A DNA stretch of 10,142 bases from Firmicutes bacterium UBA5493. GTDB taxonomy: Bacteria > Bacillota > Limnochordia > Darwinibacteriales > Darwinibacteriaceae. The stretch lies in NCBI GenBank assembly GCA_002424045.1, contig DIPH01000041.1, forward strand, positions 35,915 to 46,056, given 5' to 3'. A program made the translations under genes and the position numbers. This document shows positions 1-8,400 of the stretch, one piece after another (the stretch's first letter is position 1; each line of letters begins with the position of its first letter). A model generated the notes under the pieces. That model made no database searches. It had not been told where the DNA came from and worked only from the letters and a program-made list of their open reading frames with translations.

Positions 1-80
1 TCGTGGCCAGGAAAGAAACCAGAGGCAAGCTAGAAGAGCTCTTGCTTAAGCAAATAAGCAGTTTTGAGAAGGAGGGATAA
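1..80 (+). CDS. 3' end of upstream tail gene, possibly a tail assembly chaperone (partial)
   Basis: The frame beginning at base 3 is open to the window edge and encodes 25 residues ending in SSFEKEG before a TAA at 78-80. The TAA shares its last base with the ATG of the tape measure gene (TAATG), a typical phage overlap, and the other two forward frames stop early (TAG at 31-33, TAA at 47-49). The residues are charged and helix-like (KLEELLLKQ). In lambda-like phages the gene just before the tape measure is the assembly chaperone pair G/GT, often made by a programmed frameshift, so this is the likely identity. That is inferred from position only: too little protein is visible for recognition, and any slippery site would lie outside the window. 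Confidence 0.6.
   Translation, partial: VARKETRGKLEELLLKQISSFEKEG
69..76 (+). promoter_or_regulatory. Ribosome binding site of the tape measure gene
   Basis: AAGGAGGG lies inside the last codons of the upstream gene. Its spacing to the ATG at 80 is short (about 3-5 nt). The next codon, TTG at 83, would have a more usual spacing of about 7 nt and is a possible alternative start two residues long only in its effect on the N-terminus; ATG is preferred because of the TAATG overlap. Confidence 0.6.
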
Positions 81-3000
81 TGTTGGCTTTGAATATACAA
101 ACCTTGTTTTACAAGATTGGAGCTACAAACACTGAATATAAGCAGAAGATGACTGAGAGTAAAGGCAAACTTCAAGAATTTGAGCAAAAGACTAAAGATA
201 ACATTAGAACCCTCCGCAATTGGAGCTTGGCGGCTGGTGCTGCAGCGGCCGGTGTCGTTGCTGGCCTTAATACTCTAGTAAAGAGCACCGAGCAATATGC
301 AGGCTATCTCGAGAAGCTGTCAATACAAACTGGTGTTGCTGTTGAAAATATGGCTGCTTTAGGTTATGCTGCCAAGCAAAATGAATCCTCTTTGGAAGAA
401 CTGGGTAGCTCTATGGTGCGTCTGACCCGCAGAACGCAGGAAGCCTCGCAAGGGAACCAAGCTTATATAAAGAGTTATGAACGAATGGGTGTATCGTTTC
501 GAGATATCAATGGCAACATCAAAAGCACTGACGAGCTCCTTTTAAGTCTGGCTGATGCCTTTGCTGAGTCCACAGATGAGAACCTGAAAACGCAGGTTGC
601 CTTTAACCTACTTGGTGATTCAGGTTACAACTTAATCCCACTACTCAACCAGGGGCGTCAAGGAATCGTCGCATTTGCTGAAGAAGCGAATCGGCTCGGT
701 ATAGTCTTATCTCGCGAAAACATTGCGAAGTTTGGTCACTATGGTGAGGTCATGGACAAGTGGAAGGCTGGTATGGATGGCGTCAAAATGCAACTGGCCA
801 CGGCAGTTGTCCCGGTCTTTACTTTACTAGGAGAGAAAGCCAACGAGGGGTTAGAATCTCTAATGGCTTGGGTGCGAGAAAATCCGAAGCTTGTTGCTCA
901 AGGTGTTGTTTTGGGTGGAGTTTTGACCACTTTAGGACTTGCACTGGGTGCAGTCGCACTCGGCATGACTATAGTTAGCAAAGGTGCCGTCTTGGTACGA
1001 GGAATGTTTGGACTTTTGACCAACCCAATCTTGTGGCTTATTGCGCTAGGACTCCTGCTTTACACTGCCTGGGATGAGAACTGGGGTGGGATTCAAGAAA
1101 AAACCCAGGTGGCTGTTGATTATGTCCTTGTGCAACTGAACAAGCTCCTTAGGTGGCTGGGCTGGGAGGAGCTGCCTGCAAGGTTTAAGAAACTTTGGGC
1201 TGACTTAAACGAAGTCTGGTCAAACGAGCAACTTACGTTCTCCCAAAAAGTCGGCAAATCCACAGAATTAGTGGTAGACTTTGTTTTTGGCGAAGGAACG
1301 ACCCATAATATTAAGCAATACTGGACAGATCTTGCAGGGATTTGGCTGGATACTGAAAAACCAGTGATACAGAAGTTTTCTGAGACGTTTACCCTAACCA
1401 TGAAGTTCATCTTGGGCCCGGAAACTGTTGCCAGCATTAAGAATTATTGGGACACCCTTAAGAAGATATGGGGCGACTCCGAAACATCGTTCCTTGAAAA
1501 GCTCAAGCTAACTTGGGATGCCACCAAAATCTTCCTTGGGTTTGGCCTTAAGCCCGAAGGTGAAACGTATGAAGCCCTCAAAGAGGGAGCCGAGACTGGA
1601 GAATGGACTAAGTTTTGGAAAATTGTTAGTGATGTATGGAGTGGCATTGCTGTCCTTTTGCTGACATTACAGCTGACTTCTGGAGCGGTAAAAGGCATCA
1701 TGATTGCTATCGGAGCATTCTTTGGAAACACTTCGGGTAATTTGGGTATTGGTGGAATCCCGCTAGCAATCGGTATTATTACTTTGGGTATCCAGCTGAA
1801 AGAAGCCTTAGAAGGCGGAGGCTTTGAAAGCTTCGTCAAAAATGTGCTGGTAGCGACACTTACCGGGGCCATCGGCGGGGCTGTCTTCGGTCCAGGTGGT
1901 GCATTGCTGGGGTTTAACCTTGCCCTTAGTTTTAAACTTGGTGATGTTGTATCCGATGCTGTAGAAGAAGGGCGGGACGCTCTCGGCGAGAGAATGGGCA
2001 TCCCAAGGGAACACTGGGGCTATCTTGAAGAATACGGAGCGTACCGACAGAAGTTGATCGACGAAGCCACCGAGGGCATGAATGTTTTTCAAAAATTGTG
2101 GTGGCAAGCAACAGGTGGCAGGCCAGAAGGGATGCTAGAGTGGGACGAGTGGTTAGATTGGCGGCTTGGCATTGATGATATAATTGATGGGGTCGAGACC
2201 TTACTTGAAGCGCTCGATGATTTATCCGCAGAATCGGTGCATCTATTCCCCGACATGACCGAGGCAAACGTCCAAAAAGCGATTGAACTACTCACGGCCA
2301 TCACTGGGGCAGAAGTTGATCCAGAACTCATAATGTTGCTGGCAAGGTTGGAATCGGGGGCAAAATGGGGCGAAGGAGTAACGCATATTGTACACCCTGA
2401 ATCAGGGGCGATGGGTCCATTACAGTCCATGCCTGTTTCGAGAAGGGACGTACTCAACCGGGGTGGCCTTGGTAGCGAAGAAAACTTGTATTCTTGGGTA
2501 GATGGCATGTCACTAGAGGATAATTGGGTAGCTCAGACCGAAATGGGGATCCGCTATATTCAGTTACTACTGGATAAGGAATCAGACAAAATTATGAGAG
2601 TTGCCGAAGAACTAGGCATATCTTTCGCCGAAGCCCTATTTTTGTCCTATCAAGAAGGTGTTAATGCTCTAAATACCGCTGCTTTATCAGGAGAACTTGA
2701 CGAGGACTTTTCGATGTTGGCCACCGGACATCGGCGAACTATTGAAGAACAATTAACTACCTACCACAATTTCACTGAGGGTGGCGAGGCGATTATTGAC
2801 GCTTGGGCAGATGGAATGCTCAATAAAAAGCCTAGAGTAGAAGCATCTGCCGAGGAACTGGCTCAAACAGTAGCCGATTTTCTTATTGGCCAATCGCCAC
2901 CTCCAAAAGGCCCGCTCAAGTACATTGATATCGGTATGCAAAAGACCATGGAAGCTGGTATGGAGGGCGCGCGTAAAGGCTTGATGGATGGTATACCTAC

Positions 3001-3874
3001 TTTGGAGCTAACAGCCAGAGAAGTAGGCGAATCTGCCAAAGAAGGATTGTTTGAAGGCTTGGCGGCCGGGAAACAAGTAGCCTTGACTCCCTATGGAGTG
3101 GAACTTGCTGATGAAATATCTGACGAGGACAGTCCTTTGTATATGCGAGTTTTGGCCAACGTCAAAAAGCTACTTTCAGCCTTGGGCGATTCGACAATGG
3201 GTTGGCTAAAAGGGCAGTTCCCGGAACTTATGGCTGAATTCGATGGGTTGTTTGAAGAGGCAGAGCTTGATTTTGAAAGGCTCACAAAACTAATTGAAGG
3301 AATCGGTGGCGAAACTGACAAGGTAAAAGAAACCACCAAGCAGTGGACCGACAGTCTTGTTAGCGGCCTTTCCAACGCCATCGGCTATGGACGGGGTTTA
3401 AAAGAAACCTTTGATGGTGTGCTTAATGTCTTTGATAACTTCTTGGGAATGTTGGCCAGCCAGTTCCTACAGACCCAAGTCTTTGCACCACTCTTTGACA
3501 AAATTGGATTTGGAGACTTCTTGGCAGGCTTACCCATCTTCCACGACGGCGGACTCGTCCTCAGCCCTGCAGCTTACTATCACTCGGGTGGTTACATTGG
3601 AGAGCTAAGATCTGACGAGGTGCCAATCATCGCCCAAACTGGCGAGAGAGTTCTTTCCCGCCAGCAGAATGATCAGTTTGAGAGTCTACTACAGAACGTG
3701 TCTACAGATGGGGCTGGTGCCCAACACATTGAGGTTAACATCAACGCCGTGGACGCAGCCAGTTTCCAGGAGCTTCTGATGCGCAATTCAGATGGAGTGA
3801 AGCACCTCATCATCGACGACGTCGGGCGTAATGGACCCCTGCGCAAGATCTTACTGCAGTTAGCAAGGAGTTGA
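80..3874 (+). CDS. Tail length tape measure protein with internal lytic transglycosylase domain
   Basis: This 1264-residue protein (lambda H equivalent) should fill the tail tube, set its length during assembly and leave the tail during DNA injection. Residues about 70-250 match the family's N-terminal block: a KLSIQTGVAVENMAALGYAA segment, then LLGDSGYNLIPLLNQG, then EEANRLGIVLS. Hydrophobic, glycine-rich stretches lie at about 271-330 and 521-620 and could enter the host membrane. Between them is a tryptophan repeat with 42-residue spacing. Residues about 730-895 form a soluble-lytic-transglycosylase-like domain with putative catalytic Glu758. Residues 936-946 (IGQSPPPKGPL) and the C-terminal part (FHDGG at 1154-1158, YHSGGYIG at 1167-1174, DEVPIIAQTGERVLSR at 1179-1194) are typical tape measure motifs. 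The size and position between a chaperone-like gene end and M/L genes fit. The gene begins by a 1-nt overlap with its neighbour. Identity is very secure; membrane entry is inference. Confidence 0.96.
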   Translation: MLALNIQTLFYKIGATNTEYKQKMTESKGKLQEFEQKTKDNIRTLRNWSLAAGAAAAGVVAGLNTLVKSTEQYAGYLEKLSIQTGVAVENMAALGYAAKQNESSLEELGSSMVRLTRRTQEASQGNQAYIKSYERMGVSFRDINGNIKSTDELLLSLADAFAESTDENLKTQVAFNLLGDSGYNLIPLLNQGRQGIVAFAEEANRLGIVLSRENIAKFGHYGEVMDKWKAGMDGVKMQLATAVVPVFTLLGEKANEGLESLMAWVRENPKLVAQGVVLGGVLTTLGLALGAVALGMTIVSKGAVLVRGMFGLLTNPILWLIALGLLLYTAWDENWGGIQEKTQVAVDYVLVQLNKLLRWLGWEELPARFKKLWADLNEVWSNEQLTFSQKVGKSTELVVDFVFGEGTTHNIKQYWTDLAGIWLDTEKPVIQKFSETFTLTMKFILGPETVASIKNYWDTLKKIWGDSETSFLEKLKLTWDATKIFLGFGLKPEGETYEALKEGAETGEWTKFWKIVSDVWSGIAVLLLTLQLTSGAVKGIMIAIGAFFGNTSGNLGIGGIPLAIGIITLGIQLKEALEGGGFESFVKNVLVATLTGAIGGAVFGPGGALLGFNLALSFKLGDVVSDAVEEGRDALGERMGIPREHWGYLEEYGAYRQKLIDEATEGMNVFQKLWWQATGGRPEGMLEWDEWLDWRLGIDDIIDGVETLLEALDDLSAESVHLFPDMTEANVQKAIELLTAITGAEVDPELIMLLARLESGAKWGEGVTHIVHPESGAMGPLQSMPVSRRDVLNRGGLGSEENLYSWVDGMSLEDNWVAQTEMGIRYIQLLLDKESDKIMRVAEELGISFAEALFLSYQEGVNALNTAALSGELDEDFSMLATGHRRTIEEQLTTYHNFTEGGEAIIDAWADGMLNKKPRVEASAEELAQTVADFLIGQSPPPKGPLKYIDIGMQKTMEAGMEGARKGLMDGIPTLELTAREVGESAKEGLFEGLAAGKQVALTPYGVELADEISDEDSPLYMRVLANVKKLLSALGDSTMGWLKGQFPELMAEFDGLFEEAELDFERLTKLIEGIGGETDKVKETTKQWTDSLVSGLSNAIGYGRGLKETFDGVLNVFDNFLGMLASQFLQTQVFAPLFDKIGFGDFLAGLPIFHDGGLVLSPAAYYHSGGYIGELRSDEVPIIAQTGERVLSRQQNDQFESLLQNVSTDGAGAQHIEVNINAVDAASFQELLMRNSDGVKHLIIDDVGRNGPLRKILLQLARS
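1070..1639 (+). repeat. Tryptophan-marked 42-residue protein repeat in the tape measure
   Basis: Trp331, Trp373, Trp415 and Trp457 are spaced by exactly 42 residues. The last three each start a W-x6-W motif (second Trp at 380, 422 and 464), preceded by related residues: RFKKLW, NIKQYW and SIKNYW. A fourth W-x6-W (513/520) follows after 56 residues, a unit longer by 14. Spacing in multiples of 7 suggests repeated helical units. Internal repeats that scale tail length are known in tape measure proteins; the assignment as structural repeats here is inferred. Nucleotide identity between units is low, so these are old repeats rather than a recent duplication. Confidence 0.7.
2267..2764 (+). other. 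Lytic transglycosylase (SLT/goose-lysozyme-like) domain within the tape measure
   Basis: Residues about 730-895 carry the ordered signature of the family: DPELIMLLARLESG with the putative catalytic Glu758 (GAA at 2351-2353), then PESGAMGPLQSMP at 773-785 (compare the family's GAxGLMQLMP), then a WVAQTEMGIRYIQLLLDK helix (816-833), then ALFLSYQEG at 852-860 in place of the usual AYNAG. Such domains cleave the MurNAc-GlcNAc bond of peptidoglycan. In tape measure proteins they are thought to open the wall locally during DNA entry. The substituted Leu/Met and AYNAG positions mean activity is probable but not certain. Confidence 0.85.
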
Positions 3875-3878
3875 TGCT

Positions 3879-4232
3879 ATGGCTGTGTTTACTTGGCCAT
3901 GTGATCCGGCAAACATTCAAGAGTCGATTCAACATAGAACTCTTGTAACTGAGTTTGAAAGTGGCAAGGAGCAACGTCGTTCGAAAGGGACTCCTCGCAG
4001 AAGATGGTCATTGAAGTTTAGGAAGGATCAGATAGATGCAGATGCTATCTGGTCCTTTTACATTGCCCGAAAGGGGGCTTACCAGGCGTTTACTTGGACT
4101 AACCCTGTTGATGGGGTTGCCTATAATGTGCGCTTTGCCGAGGACAATCTGACTAGGCAAGTCTTTTGGAAGTTGTGTTTCGAGTACGGTATAACTTTTT
4201 TGGAGGTGTTGGAGGTGGTAGGGAGTGGCTAG
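3879..4232 (+). CDS. Minor tail / tail tip protein, lambda M family
   Basis: This 117-residue protein resembles lambda M (about 109 residues; Phage_min_tail family), which joins the tail tip complex to the tube end. Visible family features are the short aromatic start (FTWP at 4-7), EFESGKEQRR at 25-34 corresponding to the family's FGDGYxQR segment, a basic strand RRRWSLKF (40-47), ARKGAYQAFTW at 63-73 corresponding to the family's GxxxFxW, and NPVDG just after. It starts 4 nt after the tape measure stop, with AAGGAG at 3865-3870 about 8 nt before the ATG, and overlaps the following gene by 8 nt. Position between the tape measure and an L-like gene supports the call. It is a structural protein with no enzymatic residues visible. 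Confidence 0.87.
   Translation: MAVFTWPCDPANIQESIQHRTLVTEFESGKEQRRSKGTPRRRWSLKFRKDQIDADAIWSFYIARKGAYQAFTWTNPVDGVAYNVRFAEDNLTRQVFWKLCFEYGITFLEVLEVVGSG
4211..4216 (+). promoter_or_regulatory. Ribosome binding site deciding the GTG start of the L-like gene
   Basis: GGAGGT sits 8 nt before GTG 4225, inside the end of the M-like gene. A second GGAGGT at 4202-4207 is 9 nt further upstream. There is no in-frame ATG nearby that would keep the family's N-terminal segment, so GTG is the likely start. Confidence 0.75.
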
Positions 4233-5055
4233 GCCTTTATCTCAAGGTGTTTCGCAAGAATCCAAGAAAATCGAGAACAGACCGGTGGAACTCTATGCCA
4301 TCTATCTGGATGAGGAAACGCTTCACTTGGCTGCACATGACCAGAATGTGCAATTTTTCAATGAGGATGGGACACCCACTTTATACTACGCCTCTGGAAT
4401 CAGGCGTAGCTCGATTAGAACTAATGTTGAAAGCAGAGTAGACGAATGTTCTGTATCCATTGATAACGTCACCCGGGAGATGAGCGCCTACATGGCCCAT
4501 CATGAGTTCCGAGGGTGCAGACTAAAAATTGTCAAAGTGTTTCTTGACCATCTAGGGGATTTCGCCAATCACGTCATCATCTTCGATGGAGTAATGGACG
4601 CCCCGGTGGCCAATCAACATGCGATGACGGTCTCCGTTACCAGCAGACTTGATACTCTCAATGTTAGTGTTCCACGCCGGCACTACCAAAGGCTTTGTAA
4701 CTGGAAGTTTGGCGGCCCTGAGTGTGGGGTTAATCTTGCATCTGTGACAGTGACCGGAACTGTATCTGGGGTCAGCAATCAAGGCAGAAAGCTAACCCTA
4801 TCAGGCAGATCTGAATCGGCAGGTTACTTTGAGGATGGAATACTGACCATAGATGGTTTGTCCCGAAAGGTTGTGGCAAGCAGTGGAAGTACTATTGACG
4901 TTGAATACTCTTTTCCCGAAGACGTAGTCGGCAAGCCTTACACCATGCGCAGAGGATGCAACAAGGACTACGACACTGGATGTGCCAGGTTTAGTAACCA
5001 AGCAAGGTTCGGCGGCTTTCTGTCAGTACCGTCCGAGAAGGATGTCCGAGAATGA
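4225..5055 (+). CDS. Tail tip protein, lambda L / phage BR0599-like family, with Cys4 cluster
   Basis: This 276-residue protein matches lambda L and the related BR0599/DUF2163-type proteins that link the tail tube end to the central tip. The N-terminal part (residues 1-150) is beta-rich and ends in VSVPRRHYQRLCNW, a family hallmark. The C-terminal part holds Cys158, Cys167, Cys245 and Cys253 in the contexts LCNWKFGGPECGVN and RRGCNKDYDTGC, followed by FSNQARFGGFLSVP. In lambda L the equivalent four cysteines bind an iron-sulfur cluster, so the same is expected here. Two further cysteines (75, 98) are outside the motif. The GTG start is supported by two GGAGGT sites and by the usual N-terminal pattern. 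It overlaps M by 8 nt and the next gene by 4 nt (ATGA), implying coupled translation. Confidence 0.92.
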   Translation: MARPLSQGVSQESKKIENRPVELYAIYLDEETLHLAAHDQNVQFFNEDGTPTLYYASGIRRSSIRTNVESRVDECSVSIDNVTREMSAYMAHHEFRGCRLKIVKVFLDHLGDFANHVIIFDGVMDAPVANQHAMTVSVTSRLDTLNVSVPRRHYQRLCNWKFGGPECGVNLASVTVTGTVSGVSNQGRKLTLSGRSESAGYFEDGILTIDGLSRKVVASSGSTIDVEYSFPEDVVGKPYTMRRGCNKDYDTGCARFSNQARFGGFLSVPSEKDVRE

Positions 5056-5459
5056 TTAAGAGGCTGGAGCAGTTGGCCGGTAGGCTGGTAGGTGTTCCGT
5101 ATGAGCACAATGGGCGAACTATCAAAGGCCTCGACTGCCTAGGCCTTGTCTGGTATGTCTACACTCAACTGGGTATTTCCTTTCCCGCGGGAGACGGGCT
5201 ACCTGTTGAAGCCAATTGGCACGAATCAGATCCGGAGCGCTATCTTCGGGGGCTGCTTGCTATCGGCAAAGAAGCAATAGAACCCCTGCAGCCGCTTGAT
5301 TTAGTCTATTTTCGGGTCATCAATGATGCAGTGACACACAGCGGTATCTTAATTACGGGAGGCCGTTTTTTGCATGTCCTGGAAGGCCGCAGTGTACAGT
5401 TAACGAGACTTCAGGGATTTTGGAAGGAAAAGTTTGCAGGTGCTAGGAGGTTGATGTGA
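5052..5459 (+). CDS. NlpC/P60 family tail peptidase (lambda K C-terminal domain equivalent)
   Basis: This 135-residue single-domain protein belongs to the NlpC/P60 cysteine peptidases, which cut peptide stems of peptidoglycan. The putative nucleophile is Cys29 in LDCLGLVWYVY, the general-base His is His96 in VTHSGILI, and His108 in RFLHVLEG is the likely third residue. PLDLVYFR (81-88) matches the family's PGDLVLF segment, with Gly replaced by Leu. Lambda K is longer because it also has an N-terminal JAB/Mov34 domain, absent here. The start ATG overlaps the L stop (ATGA), with AAGGA at 5038-5042 about 9 nt upstream, and the stop overlaps the next gene. Placement between L and J fits a tip-associated peptidase used in assembly or wall passage. 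No signal peptide is seen, so export alone is unlikely. Confidence 0.93.
   Translation: MIKRLEQLAGRLVGVPYEHNGRTIKGLDCLGLVWYVYTQLGISFPAGDGLPVEANWHESDPERYLRGLLAIGKEAIEPLQPLDLVYFRVINDAVTHSGILITGGRFLHVLEGRSVQLTRLQGFWKEKFAGARRLM
5445..5450 (+). promoter_or_regulatory. Ribosome binding site deciding the start of the J-like gene
   Basis: AGGAGG lies 8 nt before ATG 5459 and only 5 nt before the in-frame GTG at 5456. The ATG also gives a TGATG overlap with the preceding stop, so 5459 is the better start; the difference is one residue. Confidence 0.7.
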
Positions 5460-8400
5460 TGGGTGCTGGAGCGATAATTGGAGCAGTTGTGGCCGGTGCT
5501 GCAAGCGCAGCGGGATCTACCATATTTGGTGCTACGATGTTAGCATCGGTCGTGACAGGCGCATCACTGGGCCGAATGTTTGATAGACCTAAATCGGCCT
5601 CGCCAACTTATAGCTTTGGAGAGCTCGATAATACGTATGCCCAGCGGATTCCAATCCCTGTCACATACGGCCGGGTCAAAGTTGCAGGCAACATCATCTA
5701 TCATCGGATCTCCAATAACGAAAAAGAACTGTTCATGGTTGTCGGCCTTGGTGAGGGCCCCATAGAATCTGTTGAAGACATACGCGTCAATGACGAACCC
5801 ATCACATCCATTAAGGGTTATGCGGAGCACCATGTCAGGCTTGGAACAGAAATCCAGTCGGCCATCTCTTGGGTCGACACAGGCGAAACATGGCCTAACA
5901 CGGCCTATATTGCCTGCAGATTTAAAGCTTCTGAAGATTTAAGTATGACTCCGACTATTACCTGTGTTGTCAAAGGACGTAAAGTGAGAACTTGGAGTGG
6001 AAGCGGCTGGGTTAGTCAGTACTCCAACAATCCTGCGTGGTGCATCCTCGACCTCATGACCAATTCTCGCTATGGAGTTGGAATCAAGGAGCAGTATATT
6101 GACTTCGATAGTTTTAGAACCGAAGCCCAGTACTGCGATGAACTAGTGGATGACGGCAATGGTGGTCAGGAGCCGCGGTTTAGGTTGGATTACAATGTGG
6201 ACTTTCAGCGTTCGTCGTTGGATCTCATTGATGAGATTCTAAGTACTTTCAGAGGTTACATTCTCTATTCTGATGGCAAGTTACGGCTCCAGATCGAGAA
6301 GAGCCAGGTGCCTGTGCAGTCCTTTACCATGGACAACATCGTAGCTGATAGCTTTAGCTACTCCAAAGCCAGTCTAAAAGAAATCCCGAATCGGATCAGA
6401 GTTGAATGGATTGATCCGGAATCCAACTGGGAGCAAGCAGACATTTCCTATGATAACGAGGTTGACCAAGAAGAGCGGGGAGACGTTCTCACCCGAACAA
6501 TTACCCTGTATGGCGTAACCAGGCCCGGTCAAGCGGGCCGTGAAGCGAGGTTTTACCACGACAGTGGCTACATCTGCAGTACATTCTGCGAGTTTCGGGT
6601 CGGCATCGATTCTCTCCATTGCGAAGTCGGGGATGTCGTTAAGGTGTCCCATGATGTTCCAGGGTGGACTGAGAAACAATTTCGGATCCTTGAGATCCAG
6701 GAAGAAGAAAATGATGAGATGGTTCTTCGGTGTCGGGAGTATAATTCGGCTATCTACCATGATAGGGGTAGTGTGTATACTCCTGGGCGAGCAACAACTT
6801 TACCTAACCCCAATGCACCGCCTGCGTCTGTCCGCAATCTGACTCTAGTTGAAGAACACAAGCAGCTGCCAGATGGAACCTGGATACCCCAGATCAGAGT
6901 AGAGTGGGAGCTACCGGACGATATTGTCTGGAGGGCCGGTAATGTGTGGTTATCATCTGATAATGGAGCCTCTTGGGAGTTTGTCAGACGTGTCGAAGGT
7001 GCGGCTCTCACACTTGATGTTGGCGGCAATCAACAGTACCTTGTAAAAGTGGTTAGTGAAAATCAGAAACGCATCAAAGAGGACTTTGGGGCGGCTCCTG
7101 TCCAAAACATTACGATCCTCGGGAAGCGGTCTAACCCCAGCAGTGTGCAGTGGGGCGACTGCTTTTTTGTTGATTCTGTGGAACTAAATTGGCTTCCGAT
7201 TCCTGAAAGAGACATCGCCGGGTATGAGATTCGAACCGAAGATGTCAATTGGGGAGCTAGAAATGAGCACTTAATCTATCGTGGCAGCGAGCTGCGCCAT
7301 GTGTTTGCCCCAAGTGTCAGGGAATACACGTTTTACATTAGGGCCTTTGACAGGCATGGGAATTATAGCTTGGAATCTGCAATCAAAGAGTTAGAGTTGC
7401 CTATGCCTCCCGCTCCACAGCAGCCGAACACCGAAGAATACTTCAACGTAGTCAAGATCTTACCTAAACCTTTGGGGTTACCATCCATCCAGGGCTATTA
7501 CATTTACGTGACAAGGGGTGCAGAAACGGTTAGAGTCCCTGTGCTGGCTGGCGGGGACTATTCGTATCCAGCGCCCTCCGGTACAACAGTAACGATCCAA
7601 ATCTCAGCCTATGACGTCCTGGGGGAAGGTCCAAAGTCAGAGCCCTTGCAGGCTACCACTACCCACTTGAGTGAGATGGACTTACCAAAGATTCCGAAGA
7701 ACAAGTTAGAGCAGTCACTTCAAGATGAAATCGACATTATTCCCACCTTAGAGTCTGGCTATCAGGACCTAGTAAACAAAATAACGCCACTCATTGTACT
7801 TTCGAATGAAAGTCAATCTTTCATCACGGAGTATGATGGCTCCATCACCGAACAAGTAACACTGAGGACAGAAATTGAGGTGTTTTTGGGCAAAATCCGG
7901 ACCGCAGCCAGCATAGGTAGTCTTACTGTACGTAAGTTGGACGGAACTATACTTGGAGGAGCTAGCCCTACCAAGGGCAATCCTAGCGCAAGCGCAGTTG
8001 GATTTGTACAGTGGGTTATCCCAGTAGGTGCCACGGTGGATGCTGACGCGGGGTATATTGAGATCCCAATTACTGTTGAGGATGTAACCTACACCAAGCG
8101 TTTCATGTGGAATAAAGCCAAGAAGGGACAAACGGGTACGGGTGTTGGAGAAAAGGGAGATCCCGGAGAGCCTGCCAAGCTGGTAAACATCATCGCGAGT
8201 CATTTGTATTTTGTCGCTGAAGATGTAGGGGAGGGGGGCGAAAGAGTCAGGGTCTACACTCCTGATATAATTTCGCTAGATCTTAGTTTACAGCATGCTA
8301 CCTACAACAAGTGGCAGTACAGTTTGGATGGTAGTGCTTTCGCCGATGTAGTCTCAGGGCAACACGGTCTTACGATTGACCCGAGTACTAAGAGTCTGTC

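Noticed and set aside
1444..2001. Long open frame on the - strand (185 residues) within the tape measure gene, plus several other - strand frames at 1120-1437, 2089-2508, 7769-8203
   Set aside because: They lie antisense to a strongly recognised gene, have low-complexity Ser/Pro-rich translations typical of antisense frames, and lack convincing ribosome binding sites.
4166..4441. Forward frame of 91 residues across the M/L junction
   Set aside because: It overlaps both recognised genes in another frame and has no family resemblance; the M and L frames explain the region.
6522..6539. GGCCCG and CGGGCC inverted repeat with a 6-nt loop inside the J gene
   Set aside because: It encodes the conserved GVTRPGQAGR segment of J, and no T-run follows, so coding constraint explains it better than a terminator.
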